In this document: positions 1-7,513 of the stretch, in pieces
How positions within the stretch are numbered: position 1 is the first letter of the stretch
Layout: each line of letters begins with the position of its first letter
The notes under the pieces: model-generated
Database searches by the model: none
What the model was told of the DNA's origin: nothing
What the model saw: only the letters and a program-made list of their open reading frames with translations
Source: a bacterium
GTDB lineage: Bacteria; Elusimicrobiota; Elusimicrobia; UBA1565; UBA9628
Length of the DNA stretch: 17,114 nucleotides
Assembly (NCBI GenBank): GCA_021796015.1
Contig: JAJYOT010000039.1
Span: 1-17,114 of the forward strand
Direction: 5' to 3'
Made by a program: the position numbers and the translations under genes

Positions 1-1011
1 CTTAAGCGTTCTCAAAACCGGACTAGGTCTTTCCGTTTTCTCCGAAACCCGCTTCATGAAGGAAGAAAGTTGAGCCGTCGCCTCGGCCGATTCCCGGACG
101 CTTTGATTCATCGCCTCGGTAAAGCGCAAATGATCCGCTTCTTTTTTCTCAAGATCGGCGTGCCAATTCTCCCTTTCTTTCCTCAAATTTTCTTCCCACG
201 AGGACAATTCCGCCCTTTGATTTTGCCAGGCCGAACGCTCGCGGTCCCACAATTCCCGCCACTCGGCCCGCTCTTGTTCCCAAATCTTGGAAAGCTCCTC
301 CAAATGCTTCTCTAAATCCGAAACTTTTTTAAGGGCCTGCGCTTTATCTTTTTCCGCCTCTCTGAGGCGATGCCTTTCTTCTAAAAGTTCCGCCAAAGTT
401 TTTTCAAGGGCTGTTTTCGCCTCTTTAAGGCTTTGGGACGATTTTGCAAGATCGCCGGACAACACCGATGATTCTTTCTGGGTTCGCCCGGTCAAAGCCT
501 GCATCTCGCGCAAGCCTTGAAGATATTCGTCTTCTTTTTTTTGCCACATCTCCTCTTGGCCTTCGAGAATCTTTTGCTGCTCGGATAATCTCTCCCGAGT
601 TTGGGCCAAAAGAGATTTAAGTTTTTCTTTCTCAATCGCGTGGTTTTTCCGCTCTTCTTCAAGACTCTTTAAAGCCGCCTCGATTTTCCCCTCGGTTTCA
701 AGCCCACCATGCAAAACAGCCGCCTCTTGACCGGCCAATTCGCTCTTGAGATTTTGAATTTCGCCCTTCAAAATCGCTTCGCGCTGCCTTGATTCCTCCA
801 GGGCCTTGTATCTCGAGCTCAAAAGTTCGGACAGTTCTTCCGCCTCGCGGCGGCTTTTTTGGCGCACCAAGGACAAGGCGTCCCACGCGACTTGGGAAGG
901 AAAGGCATGCGCCTCGCCGGACAAGGGAATTAAAAATTCGGAAGAAGAGGATTCGGCTTTCCGCCACAAATCCTCGAGATTTTCCTCAAACCCAAAAGGC
1001 TCTTCCGCCAT
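1..1011 (-). CDS. Coiled-coil protein of unknown function, 3' end cut by window edge
   Basis: The frame is open from the ATG at 1011 to base 1, giving 337 residues and no stop, so the C-terminus lies outside the window. I do not recognise the family. Residues 1-50 look globular and acidic. From about 52 to 295 the protein is almost continuous Glu/Lys/Arg/Gln-rich heptads typical of a long coiled coil, followed by a Ser/Thr-richer stretch. Residues 240-285 are strikingly Trp-rich: W244, W251, W255, W262 and W283 fall on heptad steps with L269 and L276. There is no signal peptide or membrane segment in the visible part, so it is probably cytoplasmic. The start is preceded by AAGGGC directly against the ATG, which is too close for a normal ribosome site. 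A promoter-like TTGATT-N17-TACACT ends 6 nt upstream, so the mRNA may be leaderless. It lies 74 bp downstream of the TPR gene on the same strand. The coding call is strong; the function is unknown. Confidence 0.85.
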   Translation of the reverse strand, partial: MAEEPFGFEENLEDLWRKAESSSSEFLIPLSGEAHAFPSQVAWDALSLVRQKSRREAEELSELLSSRYKALEESRQREAILKGEIQNLKSELAGQEAAVLHGGLETEGKIEAALKSLEEERKNHAIEKEKLKSLLAQTRERLSEQQKILEGQEEMWQKKEDEYLQGLREMQALTGRTQKESSVLSGDLAKSSQSLKEAKTALEKTLAELLEERHRLREAEKDKAQALKKVSDLEKHLEELSKIWEQERAEWRELWDRERSAWQNQRAELSSWEENLRKERENWHADLEKKEADHLRFTEAMNQSVRESAEATAQLSSFMKRVSEKTERPSPVLRTLK

Positions 1012-1017
1012 GCCCTT

Positions 1018-1046
1018 AGTGTAAGACCCGGCCTCAAGAAAATCAA
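1018..1046 (-). promoter_or_regulatory. Candidate sigma70-type promoter for the coiled-coil gene
   Basis: Read on the minus strand, TTGATT (1046-1041) is followed by exactly 17 nt and then TACACT (1023-1018), with 6 nt to the ATG at 1011. The hexamers match TTGACA and TATAAT at 4 of 6 positions each. The predicted transcription start would fall at or next to the A of the start codon, implying a leaderless transcript. The matches are modest, so this is a candidate only. Confidence 0.4.
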
Positions 1047-1064
1047 TATCGGAATTGTTACGAA

Positions 1065-1087
1065 AAAAAAGGAAACGTCCCTTTTTT
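1065..1087 (-). terminator. Possible weak intrinsic terminator after the TPR gene
   Basis: An 8-bp inverted repeat (AAAAAAGG at 1065-1072 and CCTTTTTT at 1080-1087) with a 7-nt loop overlaps the TPR stop codon. On the minus strand the second arm ends in a run of U. The stem has only two G-C pairs, so it is weak. It would separate the TPR gene from the coiled-coil gene, which has its own promoter candidate. Confidence 0.3.
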
Positions 1088-2063
1088 AGGTAAACGGCTC
1101 GAGGTGGGCGGTAAGACCCGATTTGAGGGACAGCTTGACGGCTTTTTGAAACAGAGCTTCCCCCCGAGCGGTTTCTCCGCCGGCATGCAAAACCTGGGAC
1201 AAAGACATTTGGGCCAAGACAAGGCCGCGGTTTTCCCTGGAACGCCCGAATAAAACCAAGGCCCGGTTTAAAAAGCCGCGCGCGGCTTTTAAATCCCCCT
1301 TCTGCATATTGACGCGCGCAAGCCCCCACTCGACATAACCCAAATCGGCCGCGTCCCCCAATTTCCGGTAGAGGGAACGCGATTTTAAATAAAGTTCCCC
1401 CGCCTCAAGGTAAAGCCCTTTTTGCCTGAGGGCGTTTCCAAGGCCGCAATAGGCATAGGCTTTCGCGAACAAATCCGCGCTTTGAGACAATAAATTCTTG
1501 GCCTTTCGGTAATGCTTTTCGGAATCCGAAAGTTTTCCCTGAATGCGGCAAACTCCGCCAAGCCCAAGTAAAGCGTAAATTTGCCCGTCCCCATCATGGG
1601 CCTTTTTCGCGAAGGCGAAAGACCGGTCATAAGCCTTTTCCGACTCCTTCAAACGCCCGGAAAATCTCAAGGCGCCCCCAATCGCCCATTCGATAAACCC
1701 GCAAGCCTGAAAATCTTTTTCGGCGAGCCGCCGTTTGAAAAAAACGCGCAGGCGTTGGACGCTTTTTTGATATTTTCCATCGGCGCGGTCGATCAAGGTT
1801 TCCTCGAGATCAACAAATTCTTTCTCATCCGTTCGGCCGGCGCGCTTCATTTCAAGGCGCGCCTTTTGGATGTATTCGCGGGCGCCGGGGATATCCCCCA
1901 AACTTCGGGCAATGGAAGCCAAGGACAAAAAAGCGTCGAAACGCAAGGACGGGTCTTGGCTTGATTTAACCGCGCTTAAATACGCGGGCAAGGCTTTTGA
2001 AAAAAGCCCTTGCGCTCGAAATTTTTCCGCTTCCGAGAAAATTTTTAAAGAATCATGGGACAT
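1086..2063 (-). CDS. TPR-repeat protein of unknown function
   Basis: 325 residues from an ATG at 2063 to TAA. The whole protein is built of tetratricopeptide-like helical hairpins. The clearest are about 40 residues apart over residues 120-315, each with the Gly/Ala pattern of a TPR (for example LGLGGVCRIQGKLSDSEKHY, CGLGNALRQKGLYLEAGELY, WGLARVNMQKGDLKAARGFL). Two or three more degenerate repeats fill residues 5-110. There is no signal peptide, membrane segment or fused catalytic or DNA-binding domain, so it looks like a stand-alone cytoplasmic scaffold. TPR proteins bind partner proteins; the partner here is not evident, although the adjacent coiled-coil protein on the same strand is an obvious candidate (inference). 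The start codon is 6 nt after a perfect TATAAT. The nearest Shine-Dalgarno-like GGAAAG is 13 nt away, further than usual. The gene is divergent from the metallopeptidase gene, with 52 bp between the two start codons. Confidence 0.88.
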   Translation of the reverse strand: MSHDSLKIFSEAEKFRAQGLFSKALPAYLSAVKSSQDPSLRFDAFLSLASIARSLGDIPGAREYIQKARLEMKRAGRTDEKEFVDLEETLIDRADGKYQKSVQRLRVFFKRRLAEKDFQACGFIEWAIGGALRFSGRLKESEKAYDRSFAFAKKAHDGDGQIYALLGLGGVCRIQGKLSDSEKHYRKAKNLLSQSADLFAKAYAYCGLGNALRQKGLYLEAGELYLKSRSLYRKLGDAADLGYVEWGLARVNMQKGDLKAARGFLNRALVLFGRSRENRGLVLAQMSLSQVLHAGGETARGEALFQKAVKLSLKSGLTAHLEPFT

Positions 2064-2115
2064 TGTTTCATTATATCTTTCCAGAGACCTTAAAAATTGT
2101 TGTTATCATATAAGA
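2064..2115. promoter_or_regulatory. Compact divergent promoter region (TPR gene / metallopeptidase gene)
   Basis: The 52 bp between the two divergent starts are AT-rich and contain two opposed -10-like hexamers: TATAAT on the minus strand (2075-2070) and TATCAT on the plus strand (2104-2109). Each ends exactly 6 nt before its start codon (ATG at 2063, GTG at 2116). No convincing -35 hexamer is seen 16-18 nt upstream of either, and neither start has a well-placed Shine-Dalgarno sequence. Confidence 0.45.
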
Positions 2116-2970
2116 GTGAATAAAAAACTGGCCCCGCTTTTGATTCTTCTCTTTCCTTTTTTGGGCTTCGAGCCGCTCAATGAACCGCCGCAATGGCATG
2201 AGGATTTGACCTTCCACTATAAAATTATGCACCAAGATACCTGGCTTCCGATGGGATTTACGCTCAAGCTTGAAAATATTCACAGCCGGATGCGCATGGA
2301 TCTGGCCTGGTGTTGGCCCCCGGTTTCATCCGGAACAAGAATTCCGCTTTATCTCTACCGAAATCAAGCCCTCTACACCAACGGCCGCTTTCACCCTCCG
2401 GCCTGGAGCGTGGGACTGGCGGAACCCGAGATACGAACCATTCTCTCTTTTGCCCAGAAACCGATGGCGAACCTCTATCAAATCATCGCCCACGAAACGA
2501 CGCACGTGATTTTCGTCTCTTACTGGCTAAGAAAAAACCAAAGTTACCCGCCCTATTGGCTCAATGAAGGCCTCGCGATGGTCGAACAAACCTCCCAAGA
2601 ACATTCAAAGGATTGCTACTGGTATCAACAAATCGCCTATCTCTCCGGTCAGAATCTTTTTCCGCTCAAGACCCTGATGCGGCTTGAGCCCATGAAAATG
2701 AATAATGTCCAGGCTATCCAATTGTGGTATGTGGAATCTTATTCCCTGATCTATTTTTTGCTGAGAAAGCGCCCTAATTTTTATTTTAAGACCTTCGTGT
2801 CCTATCTCAGGGACGGGCGGTCTTTCAAAACGGCTCTTTGGGCGGGCTACCGTTATACGCCCAAAGGTCTGGAAGAGGCTTGGCTTAGATTCTTAAATGT
2901 GCGGAGCCGGCACAAAACCTTCGGCCCGATATCCAAGCTCGGGTTTTTCCACGACCTGGGCCCTTCGTAA
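2116..2970 (+). CDS. Exported gluzincin-type metallopeptidase-like protein (HExxH...NEG)
   Basis: 284 residues from GTG at 2116. The frame stays open to 1870, but that stretch lies antisense to the TPR gene; GTG gives a clean export signal (two Lys then a Leu/Phe/Pro-rich core, residues 3-18). The zinc motif HETTH is at residues 126-130 and is followed 21 residues after the second His by E151 in LNEGLA. This HExxH-(20)-E spacing and the NEG(L)A context are typical of peptidase MA/M1-like gluzincins. A later VESYSLIYFLL segment (206-216) fits the helix that follows the active site in small peptidase-MA-like proteins. The product should be periplasmic or surface-exposed; no substrate can be inferred. 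The length is that of a bare catalytic domain. Peptidase activity is predicted from motifs only. The stop is 3 bp from the stop of the convergent efflux operon. Confidence 0.8.
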   Translation: MNKKLAPLLILLFPFLGFEPLNEPPQWHEDLTFHYKIMHQDTWLPMGFTLKLENIHSRMRMDLAWCWPPVSSGTRIPLYLYRNQALYTNGRFHPPAWSVGLAEPEIRTILSFAQKPMANLYQIIAHETTHVIFVSYWLRKNQSYPPYWLNEGLAMVEQTSQEHSKDCYWYQQIAYLSGQNLFPLKTLMRLEPMKMNNVQAIQLWYVESYSLIYFLLRKRPNFYFKTFVSYLRDGRSFKTALWAGYRYTPKGLEEAWLRFLNVRSRHKTFGPISKLGFFHDLGPS

Positions 2971-2986
2971 AATCTATTTCTTACGA
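2965..2986. terminator. Short hairpin between convergent stop codons
   Basis: TCGTAA (2965-2970) and TTACGA (2981-2986) form a 6-bp inverted repeat around a 10-nt AT-rich loop. The arms contain or flank both stop codons (TAA at 2968-2970 on plus, TAG at 2976-2974 on minus). It may act as a small bidirectional terminator, but there is no U-run and the stem is short. Confidence 0.25.
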
Positions 2987-4422
2987 TGAAGATACGGCAA
3001 ATCCGAGCGGGTCCATCCGCCGCCCAAGGCGGCGATTAAGGCGACAGTTTGTTGCAGGCGATTTCCCAAATCCACCATGGAAGCGATTTTATCTTGAAGC
3101 ATGATGGTTTGTACTTGGATTACGTTCAGATAATCGACTGTTCCGGCTTTATACATCGCCATTTCCAAATCCACGGACTTTTCAGCATCTTGAGTCGCCG
3201 CGTCCTGCTGAGACTCCTCTTGAGATAAAAACTCCAAGGAAGACAGGGCGTCTTCGACCGATTGAAACGCGGATAAAACCGTTTGCCGATATGCCGCAAC
3301 CGCAACCTCATAAGCCGCATGGGCTTGCCTAATTTCCGCCCGACGCACTCCAAACTCAAACACGTTTCCACTGGCGCTCACCCCTAAAGACCAAAACTCA
3401 CTGGGCAAGGTGAAAAGATTGGCCCAGGTCACATTCTTATTTCCGCCTTGAGCCGTGAGAGACAAACTCGGGAAATACGCCGCGCGCGCAAGCCCGACAT
3501 TTTCATTGGCCACCAACATTTGCCGTTCGGCTTGGGCAATATCAGGACGCCGCTGTAAAAGAGTGCTGGGAATGGTGACGGGAATCGGCGGCACAAGGCC
3601 GCTAATTGAAGAAGAACTGAGCGAAAAATTGGAAGGAGATTTCCCAATCAAAACCGCAATGGCATGTTGATACTGAGCCCGCGATATTTTAAGCGCGCTT
3701 TCTTGCGCTTCCGCCGCCTCAAGCTGCGCTTTGGCCTGGACAATATCAGCGTCAGAGGCGACCCCCCCTTGATGACGATTTTCTGTTAAATCAAGAGCTT
3801 GAGAATAATCGCCAATGGACTCTTCCATAACGGCAATCTGCATATCCGCCGACTCAATTGAGAAATAGTCATTCGCGAGAGTTTCCTGCATGGTCAAAAT
3901 CGTATTTTGATAGGCCGCCGCGCTGGCCTGAGCCGAAGCCTTGGCGCCCGCAAAGGCGTCATAAGCGGCAAAGGGATTAATAATCCAAGCGGGTCTTCCG
4001 TAAAGCTCGAAATTGTCGTAATAAACGCTTTGAACCGAAGTAAAGTTTTGGGAAGCATAAGAACGCTGAACAATAGCTGAAGCCGGCAAGGTCGGGAAAA
4101 AACTGTCCCAATCAATATTGACTTCTTCGACGGCCTCTTTGAGCTGAGCCCTCGCCTCCAAAAGATTTTGATTGGAAGAAGACAAAACCACCTCGAGATT
4201 ATCTAAGCGCGGATCGTTAAAAATTTCCCACCAGGCGCTTTTTAAAACTTGATCTCCCGGGCTCGCCACCACCCAGGTTCCAGAAGAAGCCCGTGGAAGC
4301 TCCTGAAATTCCTTAGCCGCTTCCACTTTCGGCTGGTGATAGGCAGGAGCGCAAGAAATAAAAAGAAACCCAAAGATCATGATGAGTAATGCCCAAAGCA
4401 TCTCCGAGGTATTAAATTCCAT
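2974..4422 (-). CDS. Outer-membrane channel of the RND system, NodT/OpmB-type (TolC-like factor)
   Basis: 482 residues. Outer-membrane factor (OEP family) that forms the trimeric exit duct for the adjacent MdtABC-like pump. It has two similar halves, each with the long alpha-barrel helices: first half about 45-250, second about 285-470. Recognisable family patches include WWEIFNDPRLDNL (64-76) and LLQRRPDIAQAERQM in the second half. A hydrophobic N-terminus ends in FISC with Cys24, a plausible lipobox, so it is probably a lipoprotein as in the NodT group. The ATG overlaps the end of mdtC by 11 bp, with GGGAG about 10 nt upstream; an in-frame TAA just before it rules out extension. Oddly, the signal peptide has no Lys or Arg before the hydrophobic core, whether started at Met1 or Met8. 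It is the last gene of the operon and is convergent with the metallopeptidase gene. Confidence 0.93.
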   Translation of the reverse strand: MEFNTSEMLWALLIMIFGFLFISCAPAYHQPKVEAAKEFQELPRASSGTWVVASPGDQVLKSAWWEIFNDPRLDNLEVVLSSSNQNLLEARAQLKEAVEEVNIDWDSFFPTLPASAIVQRSYASQNFTSVQSVYYDNFELYGRPAWIINPFAAYDAFAGAKASAQASAAAYQNTILTMQETLANDYFSIESADMQIAVMEESIGDYSQALDLTENRHQGGVASDADIVQAKAQLEAAEAQESALKISRAQYQHAIAVLIGKSPSNFSLSSSSISGLVPPIPVTIPSTLLQRRPDIAQAERQMLVANENVGLARAAYFPSLSLTAQGGNKNVTWANLFTLPSEFWSLGVSASGNVFEFGVRRAEIRQAHAAYEVAVAAYRQTVLSAFQSVEDALSSLEFLSQEESQQDAATQDAEKSVDLEMAMYKAGTVDYLNVIQVQTIMLQDKIASMVDLGNRLQQTVALIAALGGGWTRSDLPYLHRKK

Positions 4423-7400
4423 TTCGCATTATTCTCCCAAAAAATCTTGAAAAAGAAAATCCGGCGAACTTCATTCTCAAATCTTCCATATATAAATAAA
4501 TCACGGGAGTCGTAAATAAAGTAAGCATTTGACTCACTACAAGCCCGCCAATAATCGCAATTCCCAAAGGCCTGCGAAATTCAGATCCCGTTCCGCTTCC
4601 CAACGCCAAGGGAAGAGCCCCAAAAAGCGCGGCCAAAGTCGTCATGGTAATAGGTCGAAAGCGCAAAAGAGCCGCTTCTTTAATCGCCTCCAATGGGTTC
4701 TTTTTTTCTTTGCGTTGCGCCTCAATGGCAAAATCAATCATCAAAATCGCATTTTTCTTCACAATCCCGATCAGCAAAATAATTCCAATCAAGGCAATGA
4801 GGTTTAAATCAGTGCGCGTCATCAAAAGAGCGATCAACGCCCCGGTCCCCGCCGAAGGCAAAGTAGAAATAATGGTTAAGGGATGAATATAACTTTCATA
4901 CAAAATTCCGAGCACAATATAAACCGCCAAGAGAGCGGTCATAACCAAAGAAAATTCATTGGCCAAGGAAGCTTTAAAAGCCTGCGCGGTTCCGGAGAAT
5001 TGTCCGATAATTGAAGAAGGAAGATGCATCTGAGATTCCACCTGTTCCACCGCATCCACGGCTTGCCCCAAAGCAAAACCTTTGCGCAAATTAAAGGAAA
5101 TGGTGACCGAAGGAAATAGTCCACTGTGATTGACGACTAAAGCCGCATGCGTCTCTGAAATTCGCGCGAAAGCCGAGAGAGGAATCTCATTTCCTGATGG
5201 AGTCTGTATATAAATATCTTTTAATGTTTCCGGGGAATGCCAATACTGGGGAGCCACTTCCATCACCACATAATACTGGTTCATTTGCGTGTACATCGTG
5301 GATACTGGCCTCTGTCCAAAAGCGTCATAGAGTTGATTATCAATCATCGCCGCTGTTAGTCCAAAGCGCGAGGCTTGGTCCCTATCGATTTGTATCCATT
5401 CCTCAAGCCCGCTGTTTTGTTGATCGGTGTTGACATCAGCCAGCTCAGGAAGTTTTCTCATGGCCGACAATAACTTTGGCGCCCACTCATTGAGCAACTT
5501 TAAGTCCGCGCTCCGAAGGGTATATTGATATTGAGCATTGCTTAATCGTCCACCGACGCGAATATCTTGGACCGGCTGAAGAAAAAGTCGCGCTCCGGAA
5601 ATAGCCGCCGTTTTTTTCCTAATTTGAGACATCACTTCTTGAATCGGAGGGCGCTCACCGTTTGGTTTTAGGGCCACAAACATCCTCGCCGTATTCATTC
5701 CGCCGGAACTTCCGGTAAAAGCGGCCAAGTCAACCACCGCCGGGTTAGACAAGACAATTCCAATAAATTGTTTGAGCTTTTTTTGCATGTCCGCAAAAGA
5801 AATATCCTGATCTGCTTGGATACCGCCCATAAACCTTCCTGTGTCTTCTTCCGGGAAAAAGCCTTTTGGAATATACGCAAAAAGAGCCGCACTCGTGAGA
5901 ACTGCGGCAATCACGCTGAAAAGAACCTTTCTTTTGTGCCTCAAGCTCCAGTCTAACCCCCGCCCATACATTTTTATTATTTTGTGGAGAACTTCATCGC
6001 TTTTTTTGTGAAGAGAATCTTCCTCAAATTGCGCATTCGATTTAAGGAACTGCGCGCACATCATGGGGGTTGTCGTCAAAGAAATCACCATGGAAATAAT
6101 AATCGCCAATGATAAAGTCATGGCAAATTCCCGAAGTAACCGGCCCACAATTCCGCCCATCATGAGAATGGGAATAAAAACAGCAATCAGAGAAACACTG
6201 ATTGAAAGGACCGTAAACCCAACCTCCGCGGCGCCTTCAAGAGCGGCTTTCATGGGAGAATCGCCTCTCTCAATATAGCGCATGATATTTTCAATCACGA
6301 CCACCGCGTCATCGACAACAAAGCCCGTACAAATAGTCAAGGCCATTAAAGAAAGGTTGTCAATGGAGTAATGCAATAAATACATCGCGCCAAAAGTTCC
6401 CAAAAGAGATAAGGGAACCACCACCGCGGGAATCATGGTCGCCGAAAGGTTTCGAAGAAACAGGAAGACGACAAAAACAACCAGAAGAATCGAAATAAGC
6501 AACGTCTGCTCCACATCCACGACAGAAGCCCGAACAGTGGTCGAGCGGTCAATAATGACGGAAAGTTTAATCCCCGCCGGAATGGACGCCTGGAGTCTAG
6601 GCAGGAGACGCTTGACGCGATCGACCGTATTAATCATGTTCGCGCCGGGTTGGCTAAAAAGAACGAGAAGAACGGCCGGCTTTCCACTTGAAAAACCCGC
6701 GTTTCTTAAATCTTGGACGGAATCAACGACGTCCCCCAAATTGGAGAGCCGAACAGCGCTTCCGTTTTTATAGGCTACAATCAGCTTTTTATAGTCGCCT
6801 GATTTAAAGAGCTGATCCGTGGCTTCAAATTCCCAGGTCTTATCGGCCTTAGAAACGCTGCCTTTCGGTTCATTGGAGTTGGCATTGTATAATACCGCGC
6901 GAATATTTTCGAGACTGAGCCCTAAGTGGCTCACCGCCTGGGGATTAAGCTCAACCCGAACAGCCGGAAGAGAACTGCCGCCGACAAAAACCTGACCGAT
7001 ACCGCGAACCTGGGACAGTTTTTGCTGCAAGATTGTTGAGGCCGCGTCATACATTTGAGCCTTGGTGGCCACATCCGAAGTTAACGATAAAATTAAAATC
7101 GGCGCGTCCGCCGGGTTGACTTCCCGCCAGGTTGGATTGTTGGGAAGATTCGCAGGCAAGTTTGCGCGCGCGGCGTTAATCGCGGCCTGAACATCCCGGG
7201 CGGCAGCGTCAATATTTCTTGAAAGATCGAACTGCAACACAATGCCGGTCGAACCCTCATAGCTTGTCGAGGTCATCTCAGTCACGCTCGCAATAGTTCC
7301 CAACTGACGTTCCAAGGGCGTCGCGACCGAGGAAGCCATGATATCCGGGCTCGCTCCAGGAAGCGAAGCCGAGACTTGAATAGTGGGAAAATCAACTTGG

Positions 7401-7513
7401 GGAAGCGGAGAAACGGGAAGAAGAAAAAAAGCGGCGATTCCTAGAAGCGCCAAAGCCGCCGTTAAAAGAGCCGTTCCAACGGGCCGACGAATAAAAATCT
7501 CAGAAATATTCAA
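4412..7513 (-). CDS. mdtC: RND efflux pump subunit, MdtC/MuxC-like
   Basis: 1033 residues, full length for the HAE1 RND family. It is a proton-driven inner-membrane pump with a large periplasmic domain that takes up drugs or toxic compounds. It has 12 predicted TM segments in two repeats: TM1 at about 13-30, TM2-6 near 335-500, TM7 near 530-550, and TM8-12 near 865-1015. The proton-relay pair is D401-D402 (GFVVDDAVVVIEN), with the TM10 Lys in GIVKKNAILMID and the TM11 Arg in LRFRPITMTTLAAL. Segments such as VDFPTIQVSASLPGASP and SSVATPLERQLG match MdtC rather than MdtB as I know these families. The start is TTG at 7513; the TTGA sequence overlaps the mdtB stop (TGA) by 4 nt, with CGGAG 5 nt upstream, so translation is probably coupled. 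It should form a mixed trimer with the upstream MdtB-like subunit. Confidence 0.95.
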   Translation of the reverse strand: MNISEIFIRRPVGTALLTAALALLGIAAFFLLPVSPLPQVDFPTIQVSASLPGASPDIMASSVATPLERQLGTIASVTEMTSTSYEGSTGIVLQFDLSRNIDAAARDVQAAINAARANLPANLPNNPTWREVNPADAPILILSLTSDVATKAQMYDAASTILQQKLSQVRGIGQVFVGGSSLPAVRVELNPQAVSHLGLSLENIRAVLYNANSNEPKGSVSKADKTWEFEATDQLFKSGDYKKLIVAYKNGSAVRLSNLGDVVDSVQDLRNAGFSSGKPAVLLVLFSQPGANMINTVDRVKRLLPRLQASIPAGIKLSVIIDRSTTVRASVVDVEQTLLISILLVVFVVFLFLRNLSATMIPAVVVPLSLLGTFGAMYLLHYSIDNLSLMALTICTGFVVDDAVVVIENIMRYIERGDSPMKAALEGAAEVGFTVLSISVSLIAVFIPILMMGGIVGRLLREFAMTLSLAIIISMVISLTTTPMMCAQFLKSNAQFEEDSLHKKSDEVLHKIIKMYGRGLDWSLRHKRKVLFSVIAAVLTSAALFAYIPKGFFPEEDTGRFMGGIQADQDISFADMQKKLKQFIGIVLSNPAVVDLAAFTGSSGGMNTARMFVALKPNGERPPIQEVMSQIRKKTAAISGARLFLQPVQDIRVGGRLSNAQYQYTLRSADLKLLNEWAPKLLSAMRKLPELADVNTDQQNSGLEEWIQIDRDQASRFGLTAAMIDNQLYDAFGQRPVSTMYTQMNQYYVVMEVAPQYWHSPETLKDIYIQTPSGNEIPLSAFARISETHAALVVNHSGLFPSVTISFNLRKGFALGQAVDAVEQVESQMHLPSSIIGQFSGTAQAFKASLANEFSLVMTALLAVYIVLGILYESYIHPLTIISTLPSAGTGALIALLMTRTDLNLIALIGIILLIGIVKKNAILMIDFAIEAQRKEKKNPLEAIKEAALLRFRPITMTTLAALFGALPLALGSGTGSEFRRPLGIAIIGGLVVSQMLTLFTTPVIYLYMEDLRMKFAGFSFSRFFGRIMRNGI

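Noticed and set aside
698..1024. Overlapping short open frames on both strands near 700-1020
   Set aside because: They are in other frames of the coiled-coil gene, whose frame runs unbroken for 337 codons to the window edge with coherent heptads.
1870..2115. Upstream extension of the metallopeptidase frame (open from 1870)
   Set aside because: It lies antisense to the TPR gene, its translation has no domain character, and the GTG at 2116 directly precedes a good signal peptide.
4529..6773. Plus-strand open frames opposite the RND pump genes
   Set aside because: They are antisense shadows of strongly conserved RND coding sequence and show no domain or ribosome-site support.
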